Shown here one piece after another: positions 52,950-60,908 of a stretch of DNA of 64,000 nt. The stretch's first letter is position 1, and each line of letters opens with the position of its first letter. A program made the translations under genes and the position numbers. Origin of the DNA: Candidatus Woesearchaeota archaeon (lineage in GTDB: Archaea > Nanobdellota > Nanobdellia > Woesearchaeales > DSVV01); NCBI GenBank assembly GCA_018661705.1, contig JABJHR010000015.1, positions 67,525 through 131,524 on the forward strand, written 5' to 3'. The notes beneath the pieces are model-generated. The model saw nothing but the letters and a program-made list of their open reading frames with translations, ran no database searches and was not told the origin of the DNA.

Positions 52950-53546
52950 TTACTTACTAACAACCAACATTCTATTGTCTCTATGGCATTTTGTTTTTAG
53001 TGTTTCAAATGCTTCTTGAAGTTGGATTTCCGGAACTATTTTTTCACCTTTTGCAGGATCATTTATTGTAAATTCATTTGCTTTTTCATTGTAACTAAAT
53101 ATGGCAAAATAATTTGCTTCTGGTCTCATTCCATGAAATATTTGTTTGTTTAATCTTAATAAAACTAAATTCTTTTTCTTTAAAATTTGTTTGATTTCTT
53201 CAAAATCAAAATCTCTTTCTTCTATTTCAATACCGTCTTCTCTTGCTTTTCGTTGGTGCATGTAAGATGAGAATTTTGCATTATTAATTTCTTCTTTTTT
53301 GTAAGCTTGAAATCTGTAATTTGGAAAATTATACTCATGATTTCCTACAATCACCTTTGGATTAAGGCCTTGTGCCTTTGCAAAGCTTGCTAAACCATAA
53401 ATGGATGAAGCTCTTGTTGGTAAATTAACAGAATTATGCCAAATACTAAATTCATTTTCTTTACTAAGTATGAATTCTTTGTTAAAATGATTAATTATAC
53501 GCATTAATCCAATTGCAGCTGCTGTAAATCTAGTTGATTGTTCCAT
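52950..53546 (-). CDS. C39-like peptidase-fold protein lacking catalytic residues
   Basis: 198 residues, resembling the C39-like (DUF3335) papain-fold family. The opening 'QSTRFTAAAIGLMRI' corresponds to the family's T-C-G-P-A, but the nucleophile Cys is replaced by Ala. The middle 'EFSIWHNSV' matches 'E-x-x-x-WR-x-A'. The C-terminal 'ANYFAIFSYNE' then 'INDPAKG' keeps the DP but has no His where 'HW/HF-VVV' is expected. It therefore looks like a non-catalytic binding protein. It is divergent from a GNAT gene; in some bacteria GNAT and C39 domains are fused, which supports a functional pair. Confidence 0.7.
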   Translation of the reverse strand: MEQSTRFTAAAIGLMRIINHFNKEFILSKENEFSIWHNSVNLPTRASSIYGLASFAKAQGLNPKVIVGNHEYNFPNYRFQAYKKEEINNAKFSSYMHQRKAREDGIEIEERDFDFEEIKQILKKKNLVLLRLNKQIFHGMRPEANYFAIFSYNEKANEFTINDPAKGEKIVPEIQLQEAFETLKTKCHRDNRMLVVSK

Positions 53547-53816
53547 TGCTTTTGTAAGGTTGATTGAATATATATGTTTTTGGGTGATTTAGGGTGAATC
53601 TAGCTGTTTTAAGGGGTAAGAAAATTATCACTGTCTTGGTATAAAAAACGCCATTTTATTGGTTTATTTGGGATTCTACATGCCTAATTGGCCTTCTTTT
53701 TCTTTTTTACTTGTATTTTGACTTGTATACTGGAAAACATAAATGTTTATATATGTGGAATTACATTAACTGTTGTATTACATTAACTGTTGTATTACTT
53801 ATCCTTTTGGTGTATA
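53547..53816. other. Divergent promoter region with tandem 17-bp repeat
   Basis: Contains a TATA 'gtttatatatg' (about 53743-53753) for the GNAT gene, followed by two exact copies of ATTACATTAACTGTTGT (53760-53776, 53777-53793) and a partial third. The repeats sit around the predicted transcription start. 'ggtataaaaa' near 53637 could be another promoter. No gene seen. Confidence 0.5.
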
Positions 53817-54437
53817 ATGTCTGAAGAAGAATTATTAAATGAAGATGAAATGGATTCTAGAAGAAATGCTCTTTTTTTGTCTGAAACAAAATTGGCAAAG
53901 CCAGATGTAGGTGTAACTTTGGGCGTCTTAGAGGATTTAGTCCTTGATTTTGATACTAAAATTAGTATGAATTCTCTTGATACACCTGCTGATGCAAATA
54001 AGTTATTGGATTTCTTTAAAGTTATTGATCAATATTGGATGCTTCCTTTATCTGAAGTTTGGGGATTGGAAGCGTATGTTAAAAGAGTTACAACTGGAAA
54101 AATGCTTTATTTAACAAATCAAGATAATAAAATTATGGGCCTTATTGCTTATAGGGAACATTATCAAGATCAAAATATAGTGGGGCCTTATATCAGTACT
54201 GTTGCTGTTCTCCCAGAGCATCATGGAAAAGGTTTAGGGCAAAAACTTATGGGTTCTGCCATTAGTGATTTACACTCTTTAGGTTTAGATAATATTTGGA
54301 TTAAAACCTGGACAACAAATAAAGCAATTTCTTTGTATAAAAGAAATGGTTTTGAAGTTAAAATTTATCTTCCCGATGATAGAAAACCTGGTGTGGGATC
54401 TATTTACCTACGTAGGGATTCGAAAGCAAAAGATTAA
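53817..54437 (+). CDS. GNAT-family N-acetyltransferase
   Basis: 206 residues from the ATG at 53817 ('MSEEELLNED'). The acetyl-CoA loop reads 'VAVLPEHHGKGLGQKLM' near residue 133-149, and 'LYKRNGFE' near 180 is the usual GNAT C-terminal motif. The N-terminal 60 residues are an acidic extension. The target (protein N-terminus or small molecule) is unknown. The divergent C39-like gene suggests they work together. Confidence 0.87.
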   Translation: MSEEELLNEDEMDSRRNALFLSETKLAKPDVGVTLGVLEDLVLDFDTKISMNSLDTPADANKLLDFFKVIDQYWMLPLSEVWGLEAYVKRVTTGKMLYLTNQDNKIMGLIAYREHYQDQNIVGPYISTVAVLPEHHGKGLGQKLMGSAISDLHSLGLDNIWIKTWTTNKAISLYKRNGFEVKIYLPDDRKPGVGSIYLRRDSKAKD

Positions 54438-54472
54438 AATAAAGAAAGTTAATTATATTTCTAAGCAAAAAC

Positions 54473-54481
54473 TATATATAT
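54473..54481 (+). promoter_or_regulatory. TATA box of the hydrogenase operon
   Basis: 'tatatatat' about 26 bases before the ATG at 54503, giving a leaderless message for the four-gene operon. Confidence 0.6.
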
Positions 54482-54502
54482 AGATAAAGAAGAAATTATT
54501 AT

Positions 54503-55516
54503 ATGAACTATGTATTGAAAAAAGAGGTGTTTAGTAAGTTTGTAAACTCTGTTCTTAAGGAGAAAGGAATAGATTTTATTGCACCTGTTAAATCTGAACA
54601 AAATGATATTATTAAATTTCAAAAATTAATTTCTTTTTCTGATCTTTGTTTGGATAAAAATGCATATTATCCGTTGAAAGAATGGTTTTTCAAGAAAAAT
54701 GAAGTTCTTTTTGAATTTAAAGGAGATAAAATAACAATTCCTGAAAAAAAACCTAAACCAAAAATATTTTTTGGAGTTAGAAGATGTGATTTAAACTCTA
54801 TAAACAGACAAGATGTTGCTTTCTCAGAAGGTTGTTGGGATCCTTATTATTTTCTAGAAAGAGAAGCATCAACTTTAATTGGTTATCATTGTTTTGAAAA
54901 AGAAGATAACTATTGTTTTTGTGGTTCTGTTGGGCTAGAAGACCATTATGATCTAATGTTTTATGATAGGGGAGATTATTTTTTAGTAGAGATTGGTTCA
55001 AAAAAAGGAGCTTGGTTTCTAAAACAAAGAATTAGATTTTTTAAGAAAACAACTGAAAGATTAAGTGCTAGGAAAAAGGTAATTAAAAATGCAAACAGAT
55101 TACAAAAAAAGAATATTGCACCATTTTATGATCATAAAAATTGGAAAAAAGGAGTTGATCTTTGTTTAGGATGTACTTCATGTAACACGCTTTGTCCAAG
55201 TTGTTATTGTTTTGAATTTAAAGATAAAGTAAATATTTCCAATCTAAAAAACGGAAAAAGAATTCGAGAATGGTCTGCTTGTCAGTTAAAAGATTTTAGT
55301 GAAGTTGCTGGTAATCATATATTTAGAAGTGATCGTGAACATAGATTTAAACATAGGATTTATCACCAGCTCCAATATTTTAATGAAAAACATGGCAAAC
55401 ATCTTTGCTCTGGTTGTGGGAGATGTATTCGTGGATGTCCTACAAGAATTGACTTTGTTGGGATTTTAAATAACATGAAAACAAAAAAACCTAATGTTAA
55501 AAAACCTAAAAAATAA
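54503..55516 (+). CDS. hydB: [NiFe] hydrogenase beta subunit, two [4Fe-4S] clusters
   Basis: 337 residues. Iron-sulfur electron-transfer subunit of a group 3-type cytosolic hydrogenase (as in Pyrococcus hydrogenase I/sulfhydrogenase). Two ferredoxin-like motifs: 'CLGCTSCNTLCPSC' near residue 224 and 'CSGCGRCIRGCP' near 308. It relays electrons between the small subunit and the flavin subunit. First gene of the operon; 15 bases to the next. Confidence 0.9.
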   Translation: MNYVLKKEVFSKFVNSVLKEKGIDFIAPVKSEQNDIIKFQKLISFSDLCLDKNAYYPLKEWFFKKNEVLFEFKGDKITIPEKKPKPKIFFGVRRCDLNSINRQDVAFSEGCWDPYYFLEREASTLIGYHCFEKEDNYCFCGSVGLEDHYDLMFYDRGDYFLVEIGSKKGAWFLKQRIRFFKKTTERLSARKKVIKNANRLQKKNIAPFYDHKNWKKGVDLCLGCTSCNTLCPSCYCFEFKDKVNISNLKNGKRIREWSACQLKDFSEVAGNHIFRSDREHRFKHRIYHQLQYFNEKHGKHLCSGCGRCIRGCPTRIDFVGILNNMKTKKPNVKKPKK

Positions 55517-55531
55517 TCTGAAAAATAGAAA

Positions 55532-56431
55532 ATGATAAAAAACAAAAAAACAAAAACAAAATCTACAAAAAAATCACTGAAAAATAAAAAAGTGAAAAAG
55601 TCTAGAACAGCAAAAAAACCTCAAAAAGTAGATTTGGTTTATGGGCTTGTACCTAAGAAAAAGAAAATTATTGATTTTAAAAGGGAAACCTCTATTAATT
55701 TTACTCTCAAGCTTGATTGGAAAGTTAAACATGATCCTGGGCAGTTTATGATGGTTGGTATTCCTGGAATTGGTGAATGTCCAATTTCAATTTGTTCTTA
55801 CTCGGATCAGTATGTTGAGTTAAGTATTAGGGAAGTAGGAAATGTTACTAAAGCATTAGGTAACCTAAAAAAAGGTGGTTTTGTGTTTGCAAGAGGACCA
55901 TTTGGTAGAGGATATCCTATGCATTATTTTAAAGGGAATAATGTAATTATTGTTGGTGGTGGTTGTGGCATTGCACCATTAAAGGGAGTTATTGAATATA
56001 TTACAAAAAATAGAACTGATTTCAAAGATGTTTTGTTGTATCTTGGATATAGATCTCCGGATGATGTTATATTTGAAGAGCAACTTAAATCATGGGAAAA
56101 AAAGTTTTGTTTGAATGTTAGCTATGATAAGGCACCTGCAAAATCCTGTTATGATGGTAAAGTTGGTTTTGTTACAGAGCTAATTAGAAAATCAAAATTT
56201 GATAATAAAAATAAAATTGTGTTTATTTGTGGTCCGCCAATAATGATGGAAACCGTTATTAATATCCTTAAGAAGAAAAAATTTAATAATGATCAAATTT
56301 ATATCAGTGCTGAGAGGAGAATGCAATGCGGTGGTGGCAAGTGCGGACATTGTATGATACATGGAGTATATGTCTGCAAAGATGGCCCTGTTTTTAGATA
56401 TGACGAACTAATGGATTATAAAAACGACTGA
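55532..56431 (+). CDS. hydG: [NiFe] hydrogenase gamma subunit, FAD/NAD(P)-binding reductase
   Basis: 299 residues. Ferredoxin-NADP reductase-like flavin domain ('DPGQFMMVGIPG', 'CPISICSY'), NAD(P) site 'VIIVGGGCGIAPLKGVIE' near residue 147 and 'IVFICGPPIMM', and a C-terminal [2Fe-2S] motif 'CGGGKCGHC...C'. It exchanges electrons with NAD(P)H. Unusual feature: a Lys-rich N-terminal extension of about 30 residues before the conserved fold. Confidence 0.9.
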   Translation: MIKNKKTKTKSTKKSLKNKKVKKSRTAKKPQKVDLVYGLVPKKKKIIDFKRETSINFTLKLDWKVKHDPGQFMMVGIPGIGECPISICSYSDQYVELSIREVGNVTKALGNLKKGGFVFARGPFGRGYPMHYFKGNNVIIVGGGCGIAPLKGVIEYITKNRTDFKDVLLYLGYRSPDDVIFEEQLKSWEKKFCLNVSYDKAPAKSCYDGKVGFVTELIRKSKFDNKNKIVFICGPPIMMETVINILKKKKFNNDQIYISAERRMQCGGGKCGHCMIHGVYVCKDGPVFRYDELMDYKND

Positions 56432-56434
56432 AAA

Positions 56435-57238
56435 ATGTTAAGAAAACAAAAAATTGAGAAAAAGAAGAAAAACAAGAAGCCAGTAGTTGGGTTTTATGCA
56501 ATTACTGGTTGTCAAGGTTGTTTACTTAGTGTTCTCTTTAATGAAGATAAACTTTTTGATTTAACTAAATTAATTGATATTAAGGCATTTCCTTTTATTA
56601 AACAATTAGAAGGTGCAAAAGAATTTGATGTTGTTTTTATGGAAGGGTTAGTTGCAAAAAAGAATGATCTTAAAGAGCTTAAAGAAATAAGAGCAAAAAC
56701 AAAAGTGTTGGTTGCAATTGGTGCTTGTGCATGTACGGGTGGAATTCCAGCTTTTAGAAATTTTATGAAAGAAGATAATTATAAACATTTGGTTTATCAT
56801 AAAGCAATGCATCTTACAGACATGAAACCAACACCAATTGATAAATATGTTAAAGTTGATTATTATTTGCCTGGTTGTCCTCCCGATAAAAATGAAATTC
56901 TTACTTTTATTAAAGATTTTGTACTTGGCAAGAAACCAGAAATTTATAAAAAACCTGTTTGTTTTGATTGTAGAAAAGAAGGAAATCCTTGTTTGTTAGA
57001 TTCTGGTAAATTATGTTTAGGACCAATTACAAGAGGGAATTGCGGAGCTGTCTGTCCTTCTGGTGGTCTTGAATGTTGGGGCTGTAGAGGACCTACAGAT
57101 GATGCTAACATTAAAACAATGATGTCTTTGTTAGAGAAAAAAGGATTTGATGTTTCACATATTAAAAAAAGAATGAAATCTTTTGTTGGCCTAAAATTAG
57201 CTAAAAAGGGGATTGATACCTATGAGCAAGAATATTAA
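56435..57238 (+). CDS. hydD: [NiFe] hydrogenase small subunit (delta)
   Basis: 267 residues. Carries the proximal [4Fe-4S] cluster: 'TGCQGCLLSVL' near residue 24, 'GACACTGG' near 93, 'LPGCPPD' near 150 and a C-terminal Cys-rich part ('CGAVCPSGGLECWGC') that binds further clusters. No Tat signal, so the enzyme is cytoplasmic. Short basic N-terminal extension. It overlaps the large-subunit gene by 17 bases. Confidence 0.93.
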   Translation: MLRKQKIEKKKKNKKPVVGFYAITGCQGCLLSVLFNEDKLFDLTKLIDIKAFPFIKQLEGAKEFDVVFMEGLVAKKNDLKELKEIRAKTKVLVAIGACACTGGIPAFRNFMKEDNYKHLVYHKAMHLTDMKPTPIDKYVKVDYYLPGCPPDKNEILTFIKDFVLGKKPEIYKKPVCFDCRKEGNPCLLDSGKLCLGPITRGNCGAVCPSGGLECWGCRGPTDDANIKTMMSLLEKKGFDVSHIKKRMKSFVGLKLAKKGIDTYEQEY

Positions 57239-58499
57239 ACTTAGTCATATTACAAAAATAGAGGGGCATGCTAGTTTAAACCTTTCTATTGATAATGGTA
57301 AAGTAAAAAAATGTGAATTACAATCAACAGAAGGTTCAAGATATTTTGAAGGCTTAGTAAAAGGAAGAATTTATGAAGAAGCTCCAGAAATTACTTCTCG
57401 AATTTGTGGGATATGTAGTTCTGCACACACCGTTTGTGCAATTCAAGCAATGGAACGTGCAATTAAGTTTAAACCATCTGAACAAACAATTATGTTAAGA
57501 GAGTTAATGACTTTGGGAGAAAGAATAAGAAGTCATGCTACCCATCTCTATTTTTTAGCTTTACCTGATTTTTTAGGTTATGAATCTGCACTTGCAATGG
57601 CTCAAAAATATAAAAGAGAATTAAGTACTGCACTAAGATTAGTAAAATTAGGAAATAATATTGTTAAAAAAGTTGCAGGTAGAGATATACATCCTGTTTC
57701 TGCTCAAGTTAGTGGTTTTCTGACTTTGCCTACACAAGAAAGTTTAGACGAGATTAAAGAAGAAACAGATGAGAGAAAAAGTGATGCAATCACAACTGCA
57801 GAATTGTTTGCTAAATTAGAATATCCTGATTTTGAAAGAAAAACACAATACTTCTCTTTAAGAAATAAGTTTGGCTATGCAACTTTGTATGGTGATTTAG
57901 TTTCTGAATCATCTAATTTTCCACAGAAAGAATTACATTCTTATCTTAAGGAGTACCATCAAGAGCATGGCACTTCTAATTTTGTTGTTAAACGAGGAAT
58001 GTCTTATATGGTTGGAGCATTATCAAGAATTAATAATAATTTTGATCAGTTAAGTAAAGATGCAAAGAAAGTTGTAAAAAAAGCTAAACATAAATTTCCA
58101 AACTTTAATCCTTTTATGAATAATTTTGCTCAAGCAATTGAATTAGTGCATTGTCTTGATAGGGTTAGTGAAATAATTGATTTTGTTGAACTTAAACATG
58201 AGAAACCACACGAGATTAAAATCAAAGATGGGCATGGTATTGCGGCTATAGAAGTTCCTCGTGGTATTTTATGGCATGAATATACTGTTAAAGCAGGCAA
58301 GATTAAAGCTGCAAACATAATTACTCCTACTTGTCAAAATTTGAGAAACATGAATGACGATATTAAAGCATTTGTTCCAACAATTTTAGATTTACCTAAA
58401 GAAAAGATGATTTTAGAGATTGAAAAATTGATTAGGGCGTATGATCCTTGTTTTTCTTGTTCTACGCATTTCTTGAAAGTAAAGTTTAAGAGAACATAA
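57222..58499 (+). CDS. hydA: [NiFe] hydrogenase large subunit (alpha)
   Basis: Catalytic subunit, 425 residues. Nickel-iron ligands: 'RICGICSSAHTVC' near residue 60-72 and 'DPCFSCSTHFL' near the C-terminus, both with ordinary Cys (no selenocysteine). The tail after the His ('FLKVKFKRT') is the part removed by the maturation protease. Start at the ATG 57222; the track's TTG start is three codons earlier. The gene order beta-gamma-delta-alpha fits an NAD(P)H-linked group 3b enzyme, which may evolve H2 during fermentation. Confidence 0.95.
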   Translation: MSKNIKLSHITKIEGHASLNLSIDNGKVKKCELQSTEGSRYFEGLVKGRIYEEAPEITSRICGICSSAHTVCAIQAMERAIKFKPSEQTIMLRELMTLGERIRSHATHLYFLALPDFLGYESALAMAQKYKRELSTALRLVKLGNNIVKKVAGRDIHPVSAQVSGFLTLPTQESLDEIKEETDERKSDAITTAELFAKLEYPDFERKTQYFSLRNKFGYATLYGDLVSESSNFPQKELHSYLKEYHQEHGTSNFVVKRGMSYMVGALSRINNNFDQLSKDAKKVVKKAKHKFPNFNPFMNNFAQAIELVHCLDRVSEIIDFVELKHEKPHEIKIKDGHGIAAIEVPRGILWHEYTVKAGKIKAANIITPTCQNLRNMNDDIKAFVPTILDLPKEKMILEIEKLIRAYDPCFSCSTHFLKVKFKRT

Positions 58500-58504
58500 T
58501 TTAA

Positions 58505-58628
58505 TTGGTTTTGAGTTGTGAGTAAGTAGTTCTGAGTTGGTTCTGTGTTAATTAGTAATGAGAAATGCAGTGACACCCAATACCTGAAACTCATAACCAA
58601 CCCAAGACCCAAAACTCATTACTCAGAA
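58505..58628. terminator. Long palindrome (SIR-3) between convergent genes
   Basis: Arms built from GTTTTGAGT.., AGTAGTTCTGAGTTGG / CCAACCCAAGACCCAAAAC and AGTAATGAG / CTCATTACT. Similar words recur at 37.0, 39.7 and 52.8 kb. Probable bidirectional terminator. Confidence 0.6.
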
Positions 58629-59011
58629 CTATCATTAATTCTTCTTATAACTTCTTTCTTTATTTTTTCTTTATCTCCTGTCTGAGGAATTCCAATTATT
58701 TTAATATCTTTTATTTGTCCTAATTCTTTCATTAATTTTAGAAAAAAACCAACATCAAAATCATGTAAAGTACACAATTTACCTGCTTCTAAATCATCAA
58801 TATTGTTTATTATCATTGGTTCTTCTATATTTTGGACAACATCAAGAATAATAATTTCTTTATTTGGACTAATTTTAGAAAACTCTAATATGTCATCGGG
58901 AGAATCACACATGATGAATTCAATTTCTGGCATGTTAATTTCATTAGCAATTTCTTTAGCTAAACTGTCTTGTTTTATGAATTCATTGCCAAAGCATAAG
59001 ATTGTTTTCAT
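58619..59011 (-). CDS. Hydrogenase maturation protease (HycI/FrhD family)
   Basis: 130 residues. Endoprotease that trims the large-subunit C-terminus after nickel insertion. N-terminal 'LCFGNEFIKQDSLAKEI' gives the conserved Gly-Asn and Asp/Glu, 'IIILDVVQN' near residue 57 the second Asp, and 'LHDFDVGFFLKLM' near 84 the His that bind nickel in this family. It is convergent with the hydrogenase operon it serves. Confidence 0.87.
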   Translation of the reverse strand: MKTILCFGNEFIKQDSLAKEIANEINMPEIEFIMCDSPDDILEFSKISPNKEIIILDVVQNIEEPMIINNIDDLEAGKLCTLHDFDVGFFLKLMKELGQIKDIKIIGIPQTGDKEKIKKEVIRRINDSSE

Positions 59012-59109
59012 TTTATATGTTGAAAAGTTGTTTGATATTTAAAATTTTCACTTTTGTTATTTAATAATTACATAACCTTTAAATAATTCATAATTATCAT
59101 AAGATTAAA

Positions 59110-59316
59110 ATGTGTTTAGCAATGCCAGGTAAAATAATTGAGATTAATGGAGATATAGTTATTGTTGAGTATCCTGGTGAGAAACGAGAAGTTCTAAATA
59201 CTGACTTTGATTTAACGCAGGGGGAGTATGTGTTTGTTCAGGCAGGAATCATTATTCAAAAGATTCCTGAACAAGAAGCAGTTGAAAGTTTGAAAATTTG
59301 GGCAGAAGTTCTTTGA
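59110..59316 (+). CDS. hypC: Hydrogenase assembly chaperone HypC
   Basis: 68 residues starting 'MCLAMPGKIIEI': Cys2 binds the iron carrying CN and CO with HypD and delivers it to the large subunit. 'GEYVFVQAGIIIQKI' is the usual OB-fold end. A TATA-like 'ctttaaata' about 28 bases upstream suggests a leaderless message. hypD, hypE and hypF are not in this window. Confidence 0.95.
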   Translation: MCLAMPGKIIEINGDIVIVEYPGEKREVLNTDFDLTQGEYVFVQAGIIIQKIPEQEAVESLKIWAEVL

Positions 59317-59844
59317 TTAAGCTTTTTCAATAATATAGCCATAATGGATGATTACTTTATCTTGTGGTTTTATTTCTAAATTATAAATATTAAGGCATCG
59401 TCTTTCTTTTTCTTCCCCTTTATCATCCTTATACTTCACAAATAGAATAATTCTATCAGAAATTACTTCAATCTTATCAATAACTGCTGTATGTATTTTA
59501 CATAAATCTTTTACAGCTGGTGGGAATTTGCAGAAAAAGGCTTTCTCAGATTCAATAAACATATTATGCTCTGCTTCTGTGAAATATCTTTGGATAACTT
59601 CCATATCCCAATAGTTTATTTCTTTGTTTTGTTCTTTACTAAGTCTTTCTGCTAACTCTTTAAGATTTGCAAATGCAACTTTGTACGTATCTTCTAAAAT
59701 TTCTCTAGAAGGAGTTATGTTATTCTCAATTGCATACTTTAGGTCATCAAACCTTTGCTGAGGTATTCTTTTGTCTGTTAAAATTATCTCTGTGCAAGGC
59801 CAAGCATATTTGAAGAAATGTTGTTCTGGTGTATCTTTTATCAT
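59317..59844 (-). CDS. Protein with C-terminal HypC-like domain, 175 aa
   Basis: Residues 1-105 are helical and unrecognised ('ITPSREILEDTYKVAFANL', a conserved-looking Trp-Asp region). Residues 112-175 track HypC: 'LCKIHTAVIDKIEV' stands where 'MCLAIPGKVVEI' would be, and 'QDKVIIHYGYIIEKA' matches HypC's 'GDYVLVHAGFAIEKL'. The Cys is internal here, not N-terminal. It is tail-to-tail with hypC, with no gap. It may be a specialised hydrogenase chaperone or a decoy; function inferred from similarity by eye. Confidence 0.6.
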   Translation of the reverse strand: MIKDTPEQHFFKYAWPCTEIILTDKRIPQQRFDDLKYAIENNITPSREILEDTYKVAFANLKELAERLSKEQNKEINYWDMEVIQRYFTEAEHNMFIESEKAFFCKFPPAVKDLCKIHTAVIDKIEVISDRIILFVKYKDDKGEEKERRCLNIYNLEIKPQDKVIIHYGYIIEKA

Positions 59845-59862
59845 TTTATAATCTCTATCTGA

Positions 59863-60786
59863 TTATCTCTGTGAATTAGGAACAGGAATAAAATACTTAA
59901 CTAAATTCTTTAGATGTACAATTCCGACGGCCATTACAATTCCTGCAATTATTAGTAGCATTCCAATTCCTTGGGAAATTGTAACTGATGTATTTAAGAA
60001 AATAATACTTAATGCAGTTGTAATTGGACTACCTAGTAATAAGATTGATGTTGCAACACTTGCTTTAAGTCTTTGCAATGCATAATACCAACTTGCAACA
60101 TAAAGGAAAAGAAATGCAGATGTTAACAAAACCCATGTTAGTTGTGGTAAGGTTGTGGAAAACGCAGCTTCCATTCTTCCTGTAAACAACCAGAACATTA
60201 GAATAAATCCAAAACCAAATGCCATTCTTCCAAATGCAACTGTTCGTGATGATAATTCTTTTAATGTGTGCTTTGAAATAAGATTTTCTGTTGCCCATAA
60301 TAATGTTGCAATTAGAATAAATAAATTACCTTTAGTTAATATTGCAGATGATAATGGTGAAATTTTTAACAATAATATATTTCCTACTAACAATAAACCA
60401 GCCCCTACAACAAAATATTTGTTAATTTTTTCTTTCAAAAATATGATTGCACCTATTGTTACAAATATAAACATTGTTTTATGAATAAATGCTCCTGAAA
60501 CAGCAGATGTCATAGACAATCCTTTGAAAAACAGTAAAAACGGAATTGATCCTCCAAACAAACCAATGACTCCTAATTTTAGCCATTGTTTTTTTGTTAA
60601 TTTTGCTAATTCTCTAAATTCTCCCATAAAAAAGATTAAAGATAATAAAAATAGAACAACAACTAAATTCTTTAAACCTGTGAATACATAAGGATCTATT
60701 CCAGTTAATCCAAATTTATTTACAAAAATAGAAAACCCACTTACAATTGCAGTGAAAAATGCAAACATCAAACCTTTTTTGTTCAT
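59863..60786 (-). CDS. EamA/DMT-family transporter
   Basis: 307 residues with about ten membrane helices in two repeated five-helix halves, typical of drug/metabolite exporters ('GAFIHKTMFIFVTIGAIIFL', 'LGSPITTALSIIFLN'). Substrate unknown. It ends 18 bases before the start of the HypC-like gene, so the two probably form one transcript. Confidence 0.9.
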   Translation of the reverse strand: MNKKGLMFAFFTAIVSGFSIFVNKFGLTGIDPYVFTGLKNLVVVLFLLSLIFFMGEFRELAKLTKKQWLKLGVIGLFGGSIPFLLFFKGLSMTSAVSGAFIHKTMFIFVTIGAIIFLKEKINKYFVVGAGLLLVGNILLLKISPLSSAILTKGNLFILIATLLWATENLISKHTLKELSSRTVAFGRMAFGFGFILMFWLFTGRMEAAFSTTLPQLTWVLLTSAFLFLYVASWYYALQRLKASVATSILLLGSPITTALSIIFLNTSVTISQGIGMLLIIAGIVMAVGIVHLKNLVKYFIPVPNSQR

Positions 60787-60908
60787 GTGTTGTTGTGGAT
60801 TATATTAATTTATATAAGTTTCGATTATATGTGATATTAAATATATTAAGAAAATATATAAATTAAAACATCTAAAAGATTAATATTCATAATAATTGAG
60901 GTGAAATT

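Noticed and set aside
57222-58499. Selenocysteine or frameshift in the hydrogenase large subunit
   Set aside because: Both CxxC ligand motifs use ordinary Cys codons and the frame is intact to the C-terminal tail.
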